A stretch of 64,000 nucleotides of DNA from Sphingomonas sp. TZW2008 (GTDB lineage Bacteria; Pseudomonadota; Alphaproteobacteria; Sphingomonadales; Sphingomonadaceae): assembly GCF_002117915.1 (NCBI RefSeq), contig NZ_BDJB01000010.1, positions 1 through 64,000 on the forward strand, read 5' to 3'. Every line of letters begins with the position of its first letter. Position 1 is the first letter of the stretch. The translations under genes were made by a program, and so were the position numbers. Below the pieces are notes generated by a model. The model made no database searches. It saw only the letters and a program-made list of their open reading frames with translations, and was not told the origin of the DNA. This document shows, in pieces, positions 25,173 through 34,928 of the stretch.

Positions 25173-26477
25173 CTAGACGCTGACGGGCGAAGCGACCTGG
25201 CCGGCGCTGCCGAAGATGCGCCGGTAGCGCGCGATTTCATCCGGGTCTCCCGTCGCCTTGGCGGGATTGTCCGATAGCTTGACGGCGGGGCGGCCGTTCG
25301 CACTCACGACCTTGGCGACGAGTGAGATCGCGTCGAGCCCGCGCGTGCCGTCAGGCGCGCAGCCGCGGAAATCGTTGGTGAGATTGGTGCCCCAGCCAAA
25401 GCTCATCCGCACGCGGCCGTCGAAGTGGCGGTAGGTCTCCTCGATCGACGCGACGTCCATGCCGTCGGAAAAGATCAGCAGCTTTTCCGCGGGATCGCGG
25501 CCGTGCGCGCGCCACCAGGCGATGATCTGCTCGCCCGCGTCGATCGGCGGCAGGCTGTCGGGGCGGAAGCCGGTCCAGTCGGCGACCCATGGGGGCGCGC
25601 CGGCGAGGAAGGCCGCGGTGCCGAACGCGTCGGGCAGCACGATCAGCAGGTTGCCGCCGTAATGCGCGCGCCATGCGTCGAGCACGCGATAGGGGGCGCT
25701 CGCGATATCGGCGTCGCTGTCCGCCAGCGCGGCGAGCACCATCGGCAGTTCGTGCGCGTTGGTGCCGATCGCCTCCAGATCGTTGTCCATCGCGAGGAGG
25801 ACGTTCGACGTGCCGATGAAGCGCGGCCCGAGCCCCTCTTTCAGCGCCTCGACGCACCAGCGCTGCCACAGGAAGCTGTGGCGGCGGCGGGTGCCGAAAT
25901 CGGACAGCATCAGATCGGGCAGGGTGCGCAGCCGCTCCACCTTCGCCCACAACTTCGCCTTGGCGCGCGCGTAGAGCACGTCCAGCGCGAACCGGCCCAT
26001 GTCGCGCATCGCGGCGCGCGAGCGAAGTTCGTTGACGATCGTGAGCGCCGGGATCTCCCACATCGTCGTGTGCGTCCACGGCCCCTCGAAGCGCAGCTCG
26101 TACTGGCCGTCGACTCGGCGCAACGTATAAGGCGGCAATTGGAAGTGGGCGAGCCAGGCGAGGAAATCGGGCGCGAACATCCGCTGCTGGCCGTAGAAGC
26201 TATTGCCCGCGAGCCAGATCAGCTCCTTCTTGGTGAACCGCACGGTGCGCGCGTGATCGAGCTGCGCGCGCAGCTCGCCCTCGTCGATATCGTCAGCGAG
26301 GCGGACCGATGTAGTGCGGTTGATCAGCGCAAAGGTCGCCTGCACGTCCGGGTACAGGTGCCGGATCATCTGCAGCATCAGCAGCTTGTAGAAATCGGTA
26401 TCGAGCAGGCTGCGGACGATTGGATCGAGCCGGAAACTGTGATCGTAGGTGCGGCTCGCGATATCGGTGACGGCCAT
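25173..26477 (-). CDS. pncB: Nicotinate phosphoribosyltransferase
   Basis: 434 aa. Converts nicotinate and PRPP to nicotinate mononucleotide in NAD salvage, with ATP hydrolysis, in the cytoplasm. Family blocks visible: [15 protein letters not shown] near the N-terminus, [15 protein letters not shown] (with the region around the catalytic His), [27 protein letters not shown], and the phosphate-binding [17 protein letters not shown] / [13 protein letters not shown]. Full length and intact. Convergent with the glycosyltransferase operon, only 9 bp between stop codons. Confidence 0.96.
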   Translation of the reverse strand: MAVTDIASRTYDHSFRLDPIVRSLLDTDFYKLLMLQMIRHLYPDVQATFALINRTTSVRLADDIDEGELRAQLDHARTVRFTKKELIWLAGNSFYGQQRMFAPDFLAWLAHFQLPPYTLRRVDGQYELRFEGPWTHTTMWEIPALTIVNELRSRAAMRDMGRFALDVLYARAKAKLWAKVERLRTLPDLMLSDFGTRRRHSFLWQRWCVEALKEGLGPRFIGTSNVLLAMDNDLEAIGTNAHELPMVLAALADSDADIASAPYRVLDAWRAHYGGNLLIVLPDAFGTAAFLAGAPPWVADWTGFRPDSLPPIDAGEQIIAWWRAHGRDPAEKLLIFSDGMDVASIEETYRHFDGRVRMSFGWGTNLTNDFRGCAPDGTRGLDAISLVAKVVSANGRPAVKLSDNPAKATGDPDEIARYRRIFGSAGQVASPVSV

Positions 26478-26570
26478 CGATGTTCGTCCGGCGGGAGGGG
26501 CGGCGACGGGTGGCGGCGCACGGCCGCGGCGGCACGGTTGGTGCCGCGGCGAGGCGCGCTGATAGAGGCG

Positions 26571-27347
26571 TTATTCGCCGCCGCCGGCGGCGCGCTGCTG
26601 CGCGGCGCGCTCGGTAAGCGTCTTCAGCGTCTCGTCGAACCGGCCCTCGCGCTCGGCCTGGCGCAGGAACTGCACTTCGTCGACCAGGATTTCGCGCGGG
26701 GTGGGCTGCTGCGCGAATTGCGCCGCGACGGCATCGGCGAACGCATCGAGCGGCATATAGCCCGGCCGGTTGGCCTGCCCCGGCGTGAGGTCGGTCTGGA
26801 CGCCCGGCGGCGCGAGCTCGATCACCTCGACCTTGCCAGCGAGCTGGGTGCGTAGCGAGACGGTGTACGAATGCATCGCCGCCTTGCTCGCCGAATAGGT
26901 CGGCGCGGCGACGAGCGGCACGAAGGCGAGCCCCGACGTGACGGTGACGATCGCGGCGTCGGGCTGGCGGGCCAGGTGATCGATCAGTGCGTCGGTCAGC
27001 CGGATCGGGCCCATGACGTTGATCGCCAGCGTCGCCGCGGCATCGGCGAGATCGCGCGGGGCGGTGAGATCCTCGAACTTCATGATCCCGGCGTTGTTGA
27101 ACAGGACGTTGAGCGACGGGAAATCGGCGACGATCGACTTGGCGAACGTCGCCACCGCCGCGGCATCCTCGACGTCGAGCGTGCGCGTGTGGATCCGTTC
27201 GCGTCCCGCCGCGGCGCGATCGAGCGCTCCCTGGCGGCGACCGACGACGATCACCGTGTCGCCGCGATCGTGGAAGCGGTGCGCCAGCGCCTCGCCGATC
27301 CCGCTGCCGCCGCCCGTCATCAGGATGGTATTGCCGCTCGTCTTCAT
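26571..27347 (-). CDS. Short-chain dehydrogenase/reductase (DltE-like)
   Basis: 258 aa from ATG 27347. Classical SDR features: TGGGSGIGEAL (cofactor site), LFNNAGIM, VTSGLAFVPLVAAPTYSASKAAMHSYT with catalytic Ser, Tyr and Lys. The sequence MKTSGNTILMTGGGSGIG and the conserved LAPPGVQTDLTPGQ segment match the DltE-like branch of unknown substrate. It is divergent from the cyclase gene, leaving 140 bp between them. Confidence 0.9.
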   Translation of the reverse strand: MKTSGNTILMTGGGSGIGEALAHRFHDRGDTVIVVGRRQGALDRAAAGRERIHTRTLDVEDAAAVATFAKSIVADFPSLNVLFNNAGIMKFEDLTAPRDLADAAATLAINVMGPIRLTDALIDHLARQPDAAIVTVTSGLAFVPLVAAPTYSASKAAMHSYTVSLRTQLAGKVEVIELAPPGVQTDLTPGQANRPGYMPLDAFADAVAAQFAQQPTPREILVDEVQFLRQAEREGRFDETLKTLTERAAQQRAAGGGE

Positions 27348-27487
27348 GCTGGTTGCTCCGCGGGGGATGGTGATGCCTGCGATAATGATCAGGCGGCGCG
27401 ATCGTTCATCGCCAGAGGACCGAAGCGCGGCTTGTGGGCGCAGGGTGGAGGCAATAGCGTCGCGGGGCTGCACGAGGAGAAAAAGTG

Positions 27488-28279
27488 ATGGCGCGGCGCC
27501 TGCTCGATCTGTCGATCACGCTCGACAACGAAACCGTCGCCGATCCGCCGGGAACGCAGCCCCGCATCAGCTACAGCGCGCATCACGATACCGTCGCGCA
27601 GATTGTGGCTTCGTTTCCTGGTCTGGCCGCGGCCGATCTGCCCGACGGGCAGGGCTGGGCCGTGGAGCGCGTCGATCTCTCGACGCACAACGGCACGCAC
27701 ATGGATGCGCCGTACCATTATCACGCGACGCAGGACGCGGCGCTTGCGGGCGGCGCCCGGCGTGCGATGACGATCGACGAGATCCCGCTCGACTGGTGCT
27801 GGCGTCCAGGCGTGAAGCTGGATTTCCGCCATCTGCCCGACGGCCACGTCGTCGGCAGCGCGGAGATCGCCGACGAACTGGAGCGGATCGGCTATCGGCT
27901 ACAGCCGCTCGACATCGTGCTGGTCAATACCGCCGCGGGAGCGGCGTTCGGGCAGGCCGACTATGTCAGCCGCGGCTGCGGCATGGGACGCGAGGCGACG
28001 CTGTTCCTCGCCGGGCAGGGCGTCCACGTCGTCGGCACCGACGGCTGGTCTTGGGACGCGCCGTTCGTCCACACGGCGCGGCGCTGGCAGGAGACCGGCG
28101 ACGCGTCGATCATCTGGGAAGGGCACAAGGCAGGGCGCGAGATCGGCTATTGCCAGCTTGAGAAGCTCGCCAACCTCGACCAGCTGCCGCCCACCGGGTT
28201 CGAGGTGATGTGCTTCCCGGTCAAGATCAAGGCGGCGAGCGCCGGCTGGAGCCGCGTCGTCGCGGTGCTGCCCGACTAA
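27488..28279 (+). CDS. Cyclase-family metal hydrolase (kynurenine formamidase fold)
   Basis: 263 aa from ATG 27488 (GTG 27485 is adjacent); GAGGAGA is placed upstream. The cyclase-family metal motif HxGTHxDxPxH appears as STHNGTHMDAPYHYH, with further family residues in VLVNTAAGA and GTDGWSWDAPF. The family includes kynurenine formamidases, isatin hydrolases and polyketide-cyclase-like enzymes; the reaction here is not decided. Longer than kynurenine formamidase (~210 aa) because of the C-terminal NLDQLPPTGFEVMCFPVKI part, usual for the broader family. Confidence 0.88.
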   Translation: MARRLLDLSITLDNETVADPPGTQPRISYSAHHDTVAQIVASFPGLAAADLPDGQGWAVERVDLSTHNGTHMDAPYHYHATQDAALAGGARRAMTIDEIPLDWCWRPGVKLDFRHLPDGHVVGSAEIADELERIGYRLQPLDIVLVNTAAGAAFGQADYVSRGCGMGREATLFLAGQGVHVVGTDGWSWDAPFVHTARRWQETGDASIIWEGHKAGREIGYCQLEKLANLDQLPPTGFEVMCFPVKIKAASAGWSRVVAVLPD

Positions 28280-28290
28280 GCGCGCGCGTC

Positions 28291-28316
28291 TCGCGGGATC
28301 GGCTCAGTTCCCGCGA
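28291..28316. terminator. Possible hairpin between convergent cyclase and HIU hydrolase genes
   Basis: TCGCGGGA pairs with TCCCGCGA across a 10-nt loop. The right arm lies in the last codons of the hydrolase gene. No T tract, so tentative. Confidence 0.3.
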
Positions 28317-28708
28317 TAGGTCGAGTAACCATAGGGGCTGACGACGACGGGGACGTGATAGTGGCCGCCCACGTCGGTGACGCGAATGGTGACGGTGATT
28401 TCCGGGAAGAACGGCGTGGCGGCGCGATCGGGATAGGCCGCCATGTCGAAATCGAGCCGGTAGTCGCCGGGCGTTAAGGTTTTGGGATCGCCGAAGCTGC
28501 GCACCCGGCCGTTCTGATCGGTGCGGCTGCTGGCGATCTTCTTCCAATCACCCGCGGGCGTGCGCTTCGACAGGACGACGGGAACGTCGCGGCCGCCGAC
28601 GCCCCGGGCGAGGTCGAGCACATGGGTCGAGATTTCCGCGGCTGATGCCGGCGACGCGGCGACGGCGAGGGGGGCGAGTAGGGCGATCGGGGTGATCCGG
28701 TGGTTCAT
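28304..28708 (-). CDS. uraH: 5-hydroxyisourate hydrolase, exported form
   Basis: 134 aa from ATG 28708. Residues 1-23 form a signal peptide (hydrophobic PIALLAPLAVAA, cleavage after SASA-like PASA). The mature part starts with ISTHVLDLARGVGG, containing the first catalytic His, and has the FFPEITVTIRV and HYHVPVVVSPYGYSTYRG blocks of transthyretin-like HIU hydrolases, which convert 5-hydroxyisourate to OHCU in purine degradation. The family C-terminus YRGS is YRGN here. Periplasmic location is inferred. No other urate-pathway genes are nearby. Confidence 0.88.
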   Translation of the reverse strand: MNHRITPIALLAPLAVAASPASAAEISTHVLDLARGVGGRDVPVVLSKRTPAGDWKKIASSRTDQNGRVRSFGDPKTLTPGDYRLDFDMAAYPDRAATPFFPEITVTIRVTDVGGHYHVPVVVSPYGYSTYRGN

Positions 28709-28877
28709 GGTGCGGTCTCTCGAAAGGCCGATCGGTCGATCGGGCGGCACCCCTGGCCGAACCAGATCGGCGGCGATGGAGCAAGACCGGCGTGTATCTC
28801 GCGTACCGTCGACCTGAGCAATAGCCGTGCCCTGTGCGCGGTTGCAGACCCGAACGCACGGGTGCAAGGGTCGCACG

Positions 28878-29396
28878 ATGCTCGACACGCTCGCCCCGAT
28901 CGCGGCCGAGGCCGGCGCGCTGCTGATCGCCCGCCGCCAGACGATCGCGGTGGCCGACGGCGCCACCGGCGGCTTGATCCTCGCCGGGCTGCTGACGGTA
29001 CCCGGCGCGACGCGTTTCTGCCGCGGCGGCGGCGTGGTCTACTCGCTGCGCGGCCGCGACGTGCTGCTCGGGCTGCCGCGCGACGCTTATGCCGGCAAGG
29101 AATCGGTGACCGAGGCGTATGCGATGCTTCAGGCGGAGGCCATCCGCGTGCGGTTCGGCGCCGACTGGGCAGTGGCGGAGAGCGGGGCGGCAGGGCCCGA
29201 CCGGCACCCGCGCGGCGCGCCGATCGGGCGCAGCTGCATCGCCGTCGCCGGGCCGGCCGGTGGCGTCGCGACGACGTTCGAGAGCGGGATCGAGGACCGG
29301 ATCGCAAACATGGCGGCGTTCGCGCAGGCGGCGCTGCACTTCGTCGTCGACGTGCTCGACGCTGCGCCTACGCCGGACAGTGACGCGCGAGACTGA
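28878..29396 (+). CDS. CinA-family protein (stand-alone C-terminal domain)
   Basis: 172 aa from ATG 28878. Matches the C-terminal deamidase domain of CinA, which in other proteins converts nicotinamide mononucleotide to nicotinate mononucleotide (PncC activity). Visible blocks: VADGATGGLILAGLLTVPGA (usual AESCTGG position, here ADGATGG), GGGVVYS, and AVAESGAAGPDRHPRGAPIG. The Cys of the classic AESCTGG motif is replaced, which suggests a divergent or inactive member. The link to pncB 2.4 kb away is only thematic. Confidence 0.82.
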   Translation: MLDTLAPIAAEAGALLIARRQTIAVADGATGGLILAGLLTVPGATRFCRGGGVVYSLRGRDVLLGLPRDAYAGKESVTEAYAMLQAEAIRVRFGADWAVAESGAAGPDRHPRGAPIGRSCIAVAGPAGGVATTFESGIEDRIANMAAFAQAALHFVVDVLDAAPTPDSDARD

Positions 29397-29564
29397 GGCA
29401 ACCGGCTAGCGGTCGATCGATCCGAAGCAAGGTCGCGGGACGTGCCTCGTCGTCAGTTATGAAGGCCAAACACCGCTTCCGTCGGCCTGCGGAGCCGCCA
29501 CCCCGCGTGGGACGGGTGGCGCCGTGGCTACCGTCGGCTATAGCCGGCGCGATCGGAGGGCGGG

Positions 29565-30785
29565 ATGCAGGATTACGACGTGGTGATCGTCGGGGCGGGC
29601 CATGGTGGCGCGCAGGCGGCGATCGCACTGCGCCAGGCGAAGTTCGACGGCACGATCGCGGTGATCGGCGACGAGCCCGACCTGCCGTACGAGCGCCCGC
29701 CGCTGTCGAAGGAGTATCTCGCCGGCGACAAGCCGTTCGACCGCATTTTGATCCGCCCGGCGAGCTTCTGGCAGGAGCGCGGTGTCGAGATGCTGCTCGG
29801 CCGTGAAGTAACGGCGGTCGATCCGGTGGCGCATCGCGTCATGACGGCGGACGGCAAATCGTTTGGCTATCGCCACCTGATCTGGGCGACGGGCGGTGCG
29901 CCGCGTCGGCTGACGTGCGCTGGCCACGACCTTGCCGGCGTGCACACGGTACGCACCCGCGCCGACGCCGACCGGATGATGGCGGAGCTCGCCCATGTCG
30001 AGCGCGCAGTGGTGATCGGTGGCGGCTATATCGGGCTCGAGGCCGCAGCCGTGCTCGCCAAGTTCGGCAAGCAGGTGACGCTGCTTGAGGCGCTGCCGCG
30101 CGTGCTGGCGCGCGTCGCGGGGGAGCCGCTCAGCCGGTTCTACGAGGCCGAGCATCGCGCGTCCGGCGTCGATGTGCGGCTCGGCGTCGCAGTCGATTGC
30201 ATTCTTGGGCGAGACGGCCGGGTGAGCGGGGTGCGCCTCGCCGATGGCGAGATCGTGCCGGCGGAGATGGTGATCGTCGGGATCGGCATCGTCCCCGCGG
30301 TCGCGCCGCTGCTCGATGCGGGTGCCGCTGGCGGCAGCGGCGTCGCGGTCGACGCGCAGTGTCGCACCAGCCTTGCTGACGTGTTCGCGATCGGGGACTG
30401 CGCGCTGCACGCCAACGCTTATGCCGACGGCGCGGCGATCCGGCTCGAATCGGTGCAGAACGCCAACGACCAGGCGACCGTCGTCGCCAAGACGATCGCT
30501 GGGCAGGACGCGGCCTATCACGCCGTGCCGTGGTTCTGGTCGAACCAATATGACCTGAAGCTGCAGACGGTCGGGCTTTCGTCCGGCCACGACGCCGCGG
30601 TCCTCCGCGGCGATCCGGCGACGCGCAGCTTCTCGCTGGTCTATCTGAAAAAGGGCCGCGTCATTGCGCTCGACTGCGTCAATGCAGTCAAGGACTATGT
30701 CCAGGGTAGGAAGCTGGTCGAGAGCGGCGCGGTCGTCGCGCCGGAGCGGCTGGCCGACGCGACGGTACCGCTAAAGGAGATGTAG
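29565..30785 (+). CDS. NAD(P)H:ferredoxin/rubredoxin reductase-type flavoprotein
   Basis: 406 aa. FAD-binding [15 protein letters not shown] at the N-terminus, [12 protein letters not shown], the NADH-binding [24 protein letters not shown] in the middle, and the second FAD motif [11 protein letters not shown]. The C-terminal domain has [16 protein letters not shown], the signature of reductases that pass electrons to ferredoxins of oxygenase or P450 systems. No ferredoxin or oxygenase is adjacent, so the partner is elsewhere. GGAGGGCGGG just before the ATG is a strong ribosome-binding site. Confidence 0.92.
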   Translation: MQDYDVVIVGAGHGGAQAAIALRQAKFDGTIAVIGDEPDLPYERPPLSKEYLAGDKPFDRILIRPASFWQERGVEMLLGREVTAVDPVAHRVMTADGKSFGYRHLIWATGGAPRRLTCAGHDLAGVHTVRTRADADRMMAELAHVERAVVIGGGYIGLEAAAVLAKFGKQVTLLEALPRVLARVAGEPLSRFYEAEHRASGVDVRLGVAVDCILGRDGRVSGVRLADGEIVPAEMVIVGIGIVPAVAPLLDAGAAGGSGVAVDAQCRTSLADVFAIGDCALHANAYADGAAIRLESVQNANDQATVVAKTIAGQDAAYHAVPWFWSNQYDLKLQTVGLSSGHDAAVLRGDPATRSFSLVYLKKGRVIALDCVNAVKDYVQGRKLVESGAVVAPERLADATVPLKEM

Positions 30786-30813
30786 GCCGCGCCGCCGAGC
30801 GCTTACATCGCGT

Positions 30814-33108
30814 TCAGCCCGCGGCTGCTTTCGGCGCTTCGCCGTTCCAGGTGGCGAGTGATGCGAGGAAGGTGTCGACCGGGACGGGACGGCTGACGTG
30901 ATAGCCCTGGACGTAGTCGCATCCCAGTCCGCGCAAGAATTCGAGCGTCGCCGCATCCTCGACGCCCTCGGCAACGACGGTCAGCTGCATCTGATGCGCA
31001 AGGTCTAACGTCGATTTGACGAGCAGCGCGTCCTGCGGCCGGGTGCGTGCGTGCTGGACGAAGCTGCGGTCGATCTTCAATTCGTTGAGCGGCAGGTTGC
31101 GCAGATAGGTAAGCGTCGAGCGACCGGTGCCGTAATCGTCCATCGACACCGCGATGCCGCGCGCGCGATAGCCGTTGAGCGTCGCGATCGCACGGTCGGG
31201 ATCGGACATCGCCGCGCTTTCCGTTACCTCGAAGATCAGCGCCGTGGGCGGCACGGCGGCGGCATCGAGCATCCGATCGACCTGCGCGTTGAAAGCCGCG
31301 TTCGACAGCAATTTGGCCGAGATGTTGATCGCGGCGGTGAGATCATGGCCCTCGCGGCGCCAGCGGGTGATATCGGCAAGAACGGTTTGGAGGACGTAGA
31401 GCGTCAGCGACACGATCCGATCAGCCTGTTCGGCGAGCGGAATGAAGACGTCAGGCGCGATGAACCCGCGTGTCGGGTGGTGCCAGCGGACCAGCGCCTC
31501 GGCGCTGCGCACGCGTCCCGTGGAAAGGTGCAGCTTGGGCTGATAGTGGACCGAGACATGGCCGGCGGCGATCGCATCGTCGAGTTCGCCCATCAGCGAA
31601 ACCGAGCGTTCGAGCGCGTCGCGATTGGTGATGCCGCCGTGCCAGAATTCGTTCGCCGCGGTGGCCTCGTCCGCCGCCACGGCAGCGGTGGAGAAGCATT
31701 CCGCGATCGTCGCGCCCGTCGCGGTGCCGATCACCGCCGCAACGTCGATCTTGCGGCCGGCGACTTCGACCGGTTCGATCAGAATGGCGCGCAGCCCGGC
31801 GACCAGATCCTCTTCGGGTTGCTCGCTCGACAGCGCGAAGGCAAGCCGATCGCTGCGCACGCGATAGACCACGCCGTCGGCGGATGCGAGGCGCAAACGC
31901 TCGGTAATCCGGACGATCGCCTGTGCGAGATCGATAGGGGTCAGAATCGCAGCGAGGCCGTTGTAATTGGTCAGTTGGACGACACCGATCGCACCGATCG
32001 GGGCCGCAGCGCGTTCGAGCAGTGCGCGTTCGTTGGGCAACGCCGTCGCGCTGTCGGTCAGCTGCTCCTCGCGGAAGCGATGGCTGACGATCTGCGCGAG
32101 TGACAGCATCAGCACGACCGTCAGCATCCCGATGCCGATGCCGAGCGGATAGTGGACGAGGAACCGGTGCTGCGCGATCAGCACCGCCGCCGCGAGAAGT
32201 GCCGTCGCGCCGGCGAAGGCCGCCACCGCTGTTACCCACCGCCGAGCGCGGGCGATCGGCAGCGCGAGGACGAGCGCGAGCATCAGGACGGCAACCGGGC
32301 CGCCGCGGACGGGGACGCCTGCCAGCAGCGTCTCCGCGGCGAGCGCCTGGATCACCACACCGGGAAGGACGCCGGCATAGGTTGCGGCATAGCGATCCCC
32401 CATCTCGATCGCCGTCGCACCGATCAGCACGTTACGGTCGCGGATCAGCGCGGGGTTGAAGCGGCCGCTCGCGAGCGCGGCGAAGCTCAGCCGCGGCACG
32501 CTGTCAGGGCGGATCGAGAAGTCGATCGGGTAGGTCGCGTCCGCGGTGCCGGATCGGCTGGCGATATAGGCCGAGAGTGTCGGGCGCGGCGTCGCTGCCG
32601 TCGTCGTTGCGAGCGGCATGTCGCGGACCAGGCCGTCGACATCGGGCTGAATGCTGACGGAGGCGAGTGCGGCGTGCGGGCGGAAGGCCGCGGCTGGCAA
32701 CGAGTCGATTAGGCGCGCCTCACCGGTCTGCGCCTGCTGGCTGAACGTGGGCAGTGCGACGAGGCCGCCCGATCGGGCGAGCGCGCCCGCCAAGATCGCG
32801 TCGTCTTGCGGATCGGACCGGGCGGAGAGGTCGACGTCGAACACGATCGACGCGGCACCGGCACGGCGAAGCCGATCGATCGCGCGCGCATAATGGCGCC
32901 GCGGCCATGGCCAACGACCGACCGCCGCCATGCTTGCCGCGTCGAGTTCGACGACCACGACACGCCCACTCGCATCGTGCCCGTTCGCGGCGAAGCGCAG
33001 CGGCTCCAGCCCGCGCTCGAACCGGCCGCCGACCGTGCCCGTCATCATCAGCGCGCCGGCGAGCACGGCGGCGAGCATGATGAGCCAGATCCGCAGCCGC
33101 GTGCGCAT
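30814..33108 (-). CDS. CHASE2 - degenerate GGDEF - EAL membrane protein
   Basis: 764 aa. One N-terminal membrane helix, a periplasmic CHASE2 sensor (~30-265), three further helices (~270-345), then a GGDEF-like domain whose signature is degraded (RSDRLAF where GGDEF is expected), and an EAL domain (~505-750). The EAL part keeps EALVRW, INISAKLL, FEVTESAAM, DDYGTGRSTL, LKIDRSFV and VAEGVED, so it is probably an active c-di-GMP phosphodiesterase. The start overlaps the TpsB stop codon by one base, so both are in one operon. Likely a c-di-GMP output controlled by an envelope signal; signal unknown. Confidence 0.9.
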   Translation of the reverse strand: MRTRLRIWLIMLAAVLAGALMMTGTVGGRFERGLEPLRFAANGHDASGRVVVVELDAASMAAVGRWPWPRRHYARAIDRLRRAGAASIVFDVDLSARSDPQDDAILAGALARSGGLVALPTFSQQAQTGEARLIDSLPAAAFRPHAALASVSIQPDVDGLVRDMPLATTTAATPRPTLSAYIASRSGTADATYPIDFSIRPDSVPRLSFAALASGRFNPALIRDRNVLIGATAIEMGDRYAATYAGVLPGVVIQALAAETLLAGVPVRGGPVAVLMLALVLALPIARARRWVTAVAAFAGATALLAAAVLIAQHRFLVHYPLGIGIGMLTVVLMLSLAQIVSHRFREEQLTDSATALPNERALLERAAAPIGAIGVVQLTNYNGLAAILTPIDLAQAIVRITERLRLASADGVVYRVRSDRLAFALSSEQPEEDLVAGLRAILIEPVEVAGRKIDVAAVIGTATGATIAECFSTAAVAADEATAANEFWHGGITNRDALERSVSLMGELDDAIAAGHVSVHYQPKLHLSTGRVRSAEALVRWHHPTRGFIAPDVFIPLAEQADRIVSLTLYVLQTVLADITRWRREGHDLTAAINISAKLLSNAAFNAQVDRMLDAAAVPPTALIFEVTESAAMSDPDRAIATLNGYRARGIAVSMDDYGTGRSTLTYLRNLPLNELKIDRSFVQHARTRPQDALLVKSTLDLAHQMQLTVVAEGVEDAATLEFLRGLGCDYVQGYHVSRPVPVDTFLASLATWNGEAPKAAAG

Positions 33109-34754
33109 CAGAAGGCGCGTGCGAGCCGCAGCGATACGCGGGGGTTGCGGTTGCCCGTGTCGAAGCGATCGGCGTTCAGCGGCAGTGCGACCTCGACCAA
33201 CCAGTCGAAGCGCCCGGTACCGACGCGCGCGCCCGCGCCGGTCGAGGCGAGCGAGCCGCCGCCGAAGCTCTGACGCAAATTGTCGACCATCCCGCCGTCG
33301 ACGAACCCGTAGAGCTGCGCACGATCGATGACGTCACCGATCAGTCGCCCGGCGTCGTAGCGCACCTCGAGCGAGCCGAGGATGCCCTGATCGCCGGTCC
33401 GCTCGGCATAGTCGTACGCGCGCGCGAACGCCGGGCCGCCGACGCCAAGTTCCACGGCCGCCAGCAGCGGGCGCGAAGCGACTTGCCCGGCGGTGGCTAG
33501 GTTGACGCTGACGCGCGGGGCGAGCGGGCGGACCCAATCGAGCGCATAGGTGGCGCTGACGAAGCTTGCGTCGCCATCAATCCGCGAGGCGAGCGGGGTG
33601 CCTTCACGCGTGGTACCGTCGAACGGCAGGCCGGCGGTAGCCGTCAGTTCCGCGCGCAGCACGCCGCCGCCGAACACGGAGGTGCCGTTGAACGTGCCGG
33701 CGAGCGTCGACAGCCGGTCGCGGCGCAGCGTCCGCCCGGCGATCATCTGATTGCTGCCGAGCGCGCGAAGTTCGAGCCCCGCCCACCAGCTCTGGCTACG
33801 GGTACGGACGACCGGCTGTTGCACCGCGATCGCCGCGTCCGCGCTGCGGCCGACGACGTCGAGCGCGGCGAGCGCGCCGCCGGGTTCGGACCGGGCGAGC
33901 GATCCGGCGATCGAGACGATCGTGCCGGACGCCGTCAGCGGCGCGGTGTAGCGCGCACGCAGAAAGGCGAATTCGGACAGCTGCAGCGGCGTCTGCGAGG
34001 CGATCACGGCGAATTCGTCGCCGTCCTGCGCGATCCCGCGCAGGCTGGCGAGCAGCGTGGAGCGGATCGGACCGACTTCCTTGCTGCCGCGATTGTCGAT
34101 CTGGACATAGGCGCTTGCCGGATCGGCATCGATCGTGACGAGGAGGATGCCGAAGCCATCTTGGCGGACGAAGCGGGTATCGACGACGCGCACGCCGGGG
34201 AGATCGCCGACGAGCAGCAGCGCGCGTTCAAGATCGCGCTGGCGCACGCCCTGGCCGCGGCGCAGCGCGCGGGCGAGGATACGGTCGGCCGCCGCGTTGC
34301 TCTTGCCGATGACGCGGACGGCGTCGATGCGGCCAAGGTCGATCGTTACGCGTAGGACGCCATCGGTAAGCGGTTGCGCCGGGATTGTGGCAGTCGCGAA
34401 CGGATAGCCACGCGCGCGGGCGACCGCGGCGATGCGGTCCGCGGCCTGTGCGAGGCCATCGCGCCCGAGCTCTTGCCCGGTGATCGCGGCGATCGCCTCC
34501 GCGAAGGCGTCGAGCGGGATGGGTGCCTGGCCGTTTATCGTGACCGCGCGGATCACGCCGGTGATCGGCGGCACGGCGGCCTGATCGACCGGCGGCGCGG
34601 CCGGCGCTTGCGACGGCACGGGTGCCGGCGTGGCGACCTGTGGCAGCGTTCGCTGGATCACGGTCGGATCGGCGCGATCGAGCACGACCTGCGCCGCCGC
34701 GCCCGTTGGCATCGCTACCGATGCGATCATCGCCAATACCTTCGGCGAACCCAT
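33108..34754 (-). CDS. TpsB-type outer-membrane transporter (ShlB/FhaC family)
   Basis: 548 aa with an N-terminal signal peptide ending near AAAQ. After a Pro-rich linker come two POTRA-like domains (GVIRAVTINGQAPIPLDAF... and GRIDAVRVIGKSNAAADRIL) and a C-terminal beta-barrel ending in Phe (SLRLARAF). The conserved L6-loop Arg region reads FARAYDYAERTGDQG, close to the usual VRGY..GDRG. Members export a large TpsA exoprotein by two-partner secretion. No TpsA with a TPS domain is seen nearby; the operon instead pairs it with CHASE2-EAL and is divergent from the FecR/coiled-coil protein. Confidence 0.88.
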   Translation of the reverse strand: MGSPKVLAMIASVAMPTGAAAQVVLDRADPTVIQRTLPQVATPAPVPSQAPAAPPVDQAAVPPITGVIRAVTINGQAPIPLDAFAEAIAAITGQELGRDGLAQAADRIAAVARARGYPFATATIPAQPLTDGVLRVTIDLGRIDAVRVIGKSNAAADRILARALRRGQGVRQRDLERALLLVGDLPGVRVVDTRFVRQDGFGILLVTIDADPASAYVQIDNRGSKEVGPIRSTLLASLRGIAQDGDEFAVIASQTPLQLSEFAFLRARYTAPLTASGTIVSIAGSLARSEPGGALAALDVVGRSADAAIAVQQPVVRTRSQSWWAGLELRALGSNQMIAGRTLRRDRLSTLAGTFNGTSVFGGGVLRAELTATAGLPFDGTTREGTPLASRIDGDASFVSATYALDWVRPLAPRVSVNLATAGQVASRPLLAAVELGVGGPAFARAYDYAERTGDQGILGSLEVRYDAGRLIGDVIDRAQLYGFVDGGMVDNLRQSFGGGSLASTGAGARVGTGRFDWLVEVALPLNADRFDTGNRNPRVSLRLARAF

Positions 34755-34827
34755 TCAACACGCTCCCTGATGCCAATGGCGAGCGATCGCAGCGAAAGAT
34801 TGGAAAAGCGTTAGCGCGGCCGGAAAA

Positions 34828-34846
34828 GGTGAATGCGGCATTCACC
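34828..34846. promoter_or_regulatory. Perfect 19-bp palindrome in the TpsB/FecR divergent promoter region
   Basis: GGTGAATGC-G-GCATTCACC: nine-bp perfect arms around one base. It lies 74 bp upstream of the TpsB ATG and 83 bp before the FecR-protein ATG, central in the 174-bp gap. An operator for a dimeric regulator of both units is the natural reading. The regulator is not identified. Confidence 0.6.
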
Positions 34847-34928
34847 ACGCGCACCAAGCGGACCGAAACCTATCCGCGCCATGCCAGCCTGGTGAGTGGC
34901 GCATTCGGCGCGCCGGGGAGCAGAAGTT

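Noticed and set aside
25425-26855. 476-codon plus-strand frame across pncB
   Set aside because: Antisense to an intact nicotinate phosphoribosyltransferase; no family features.
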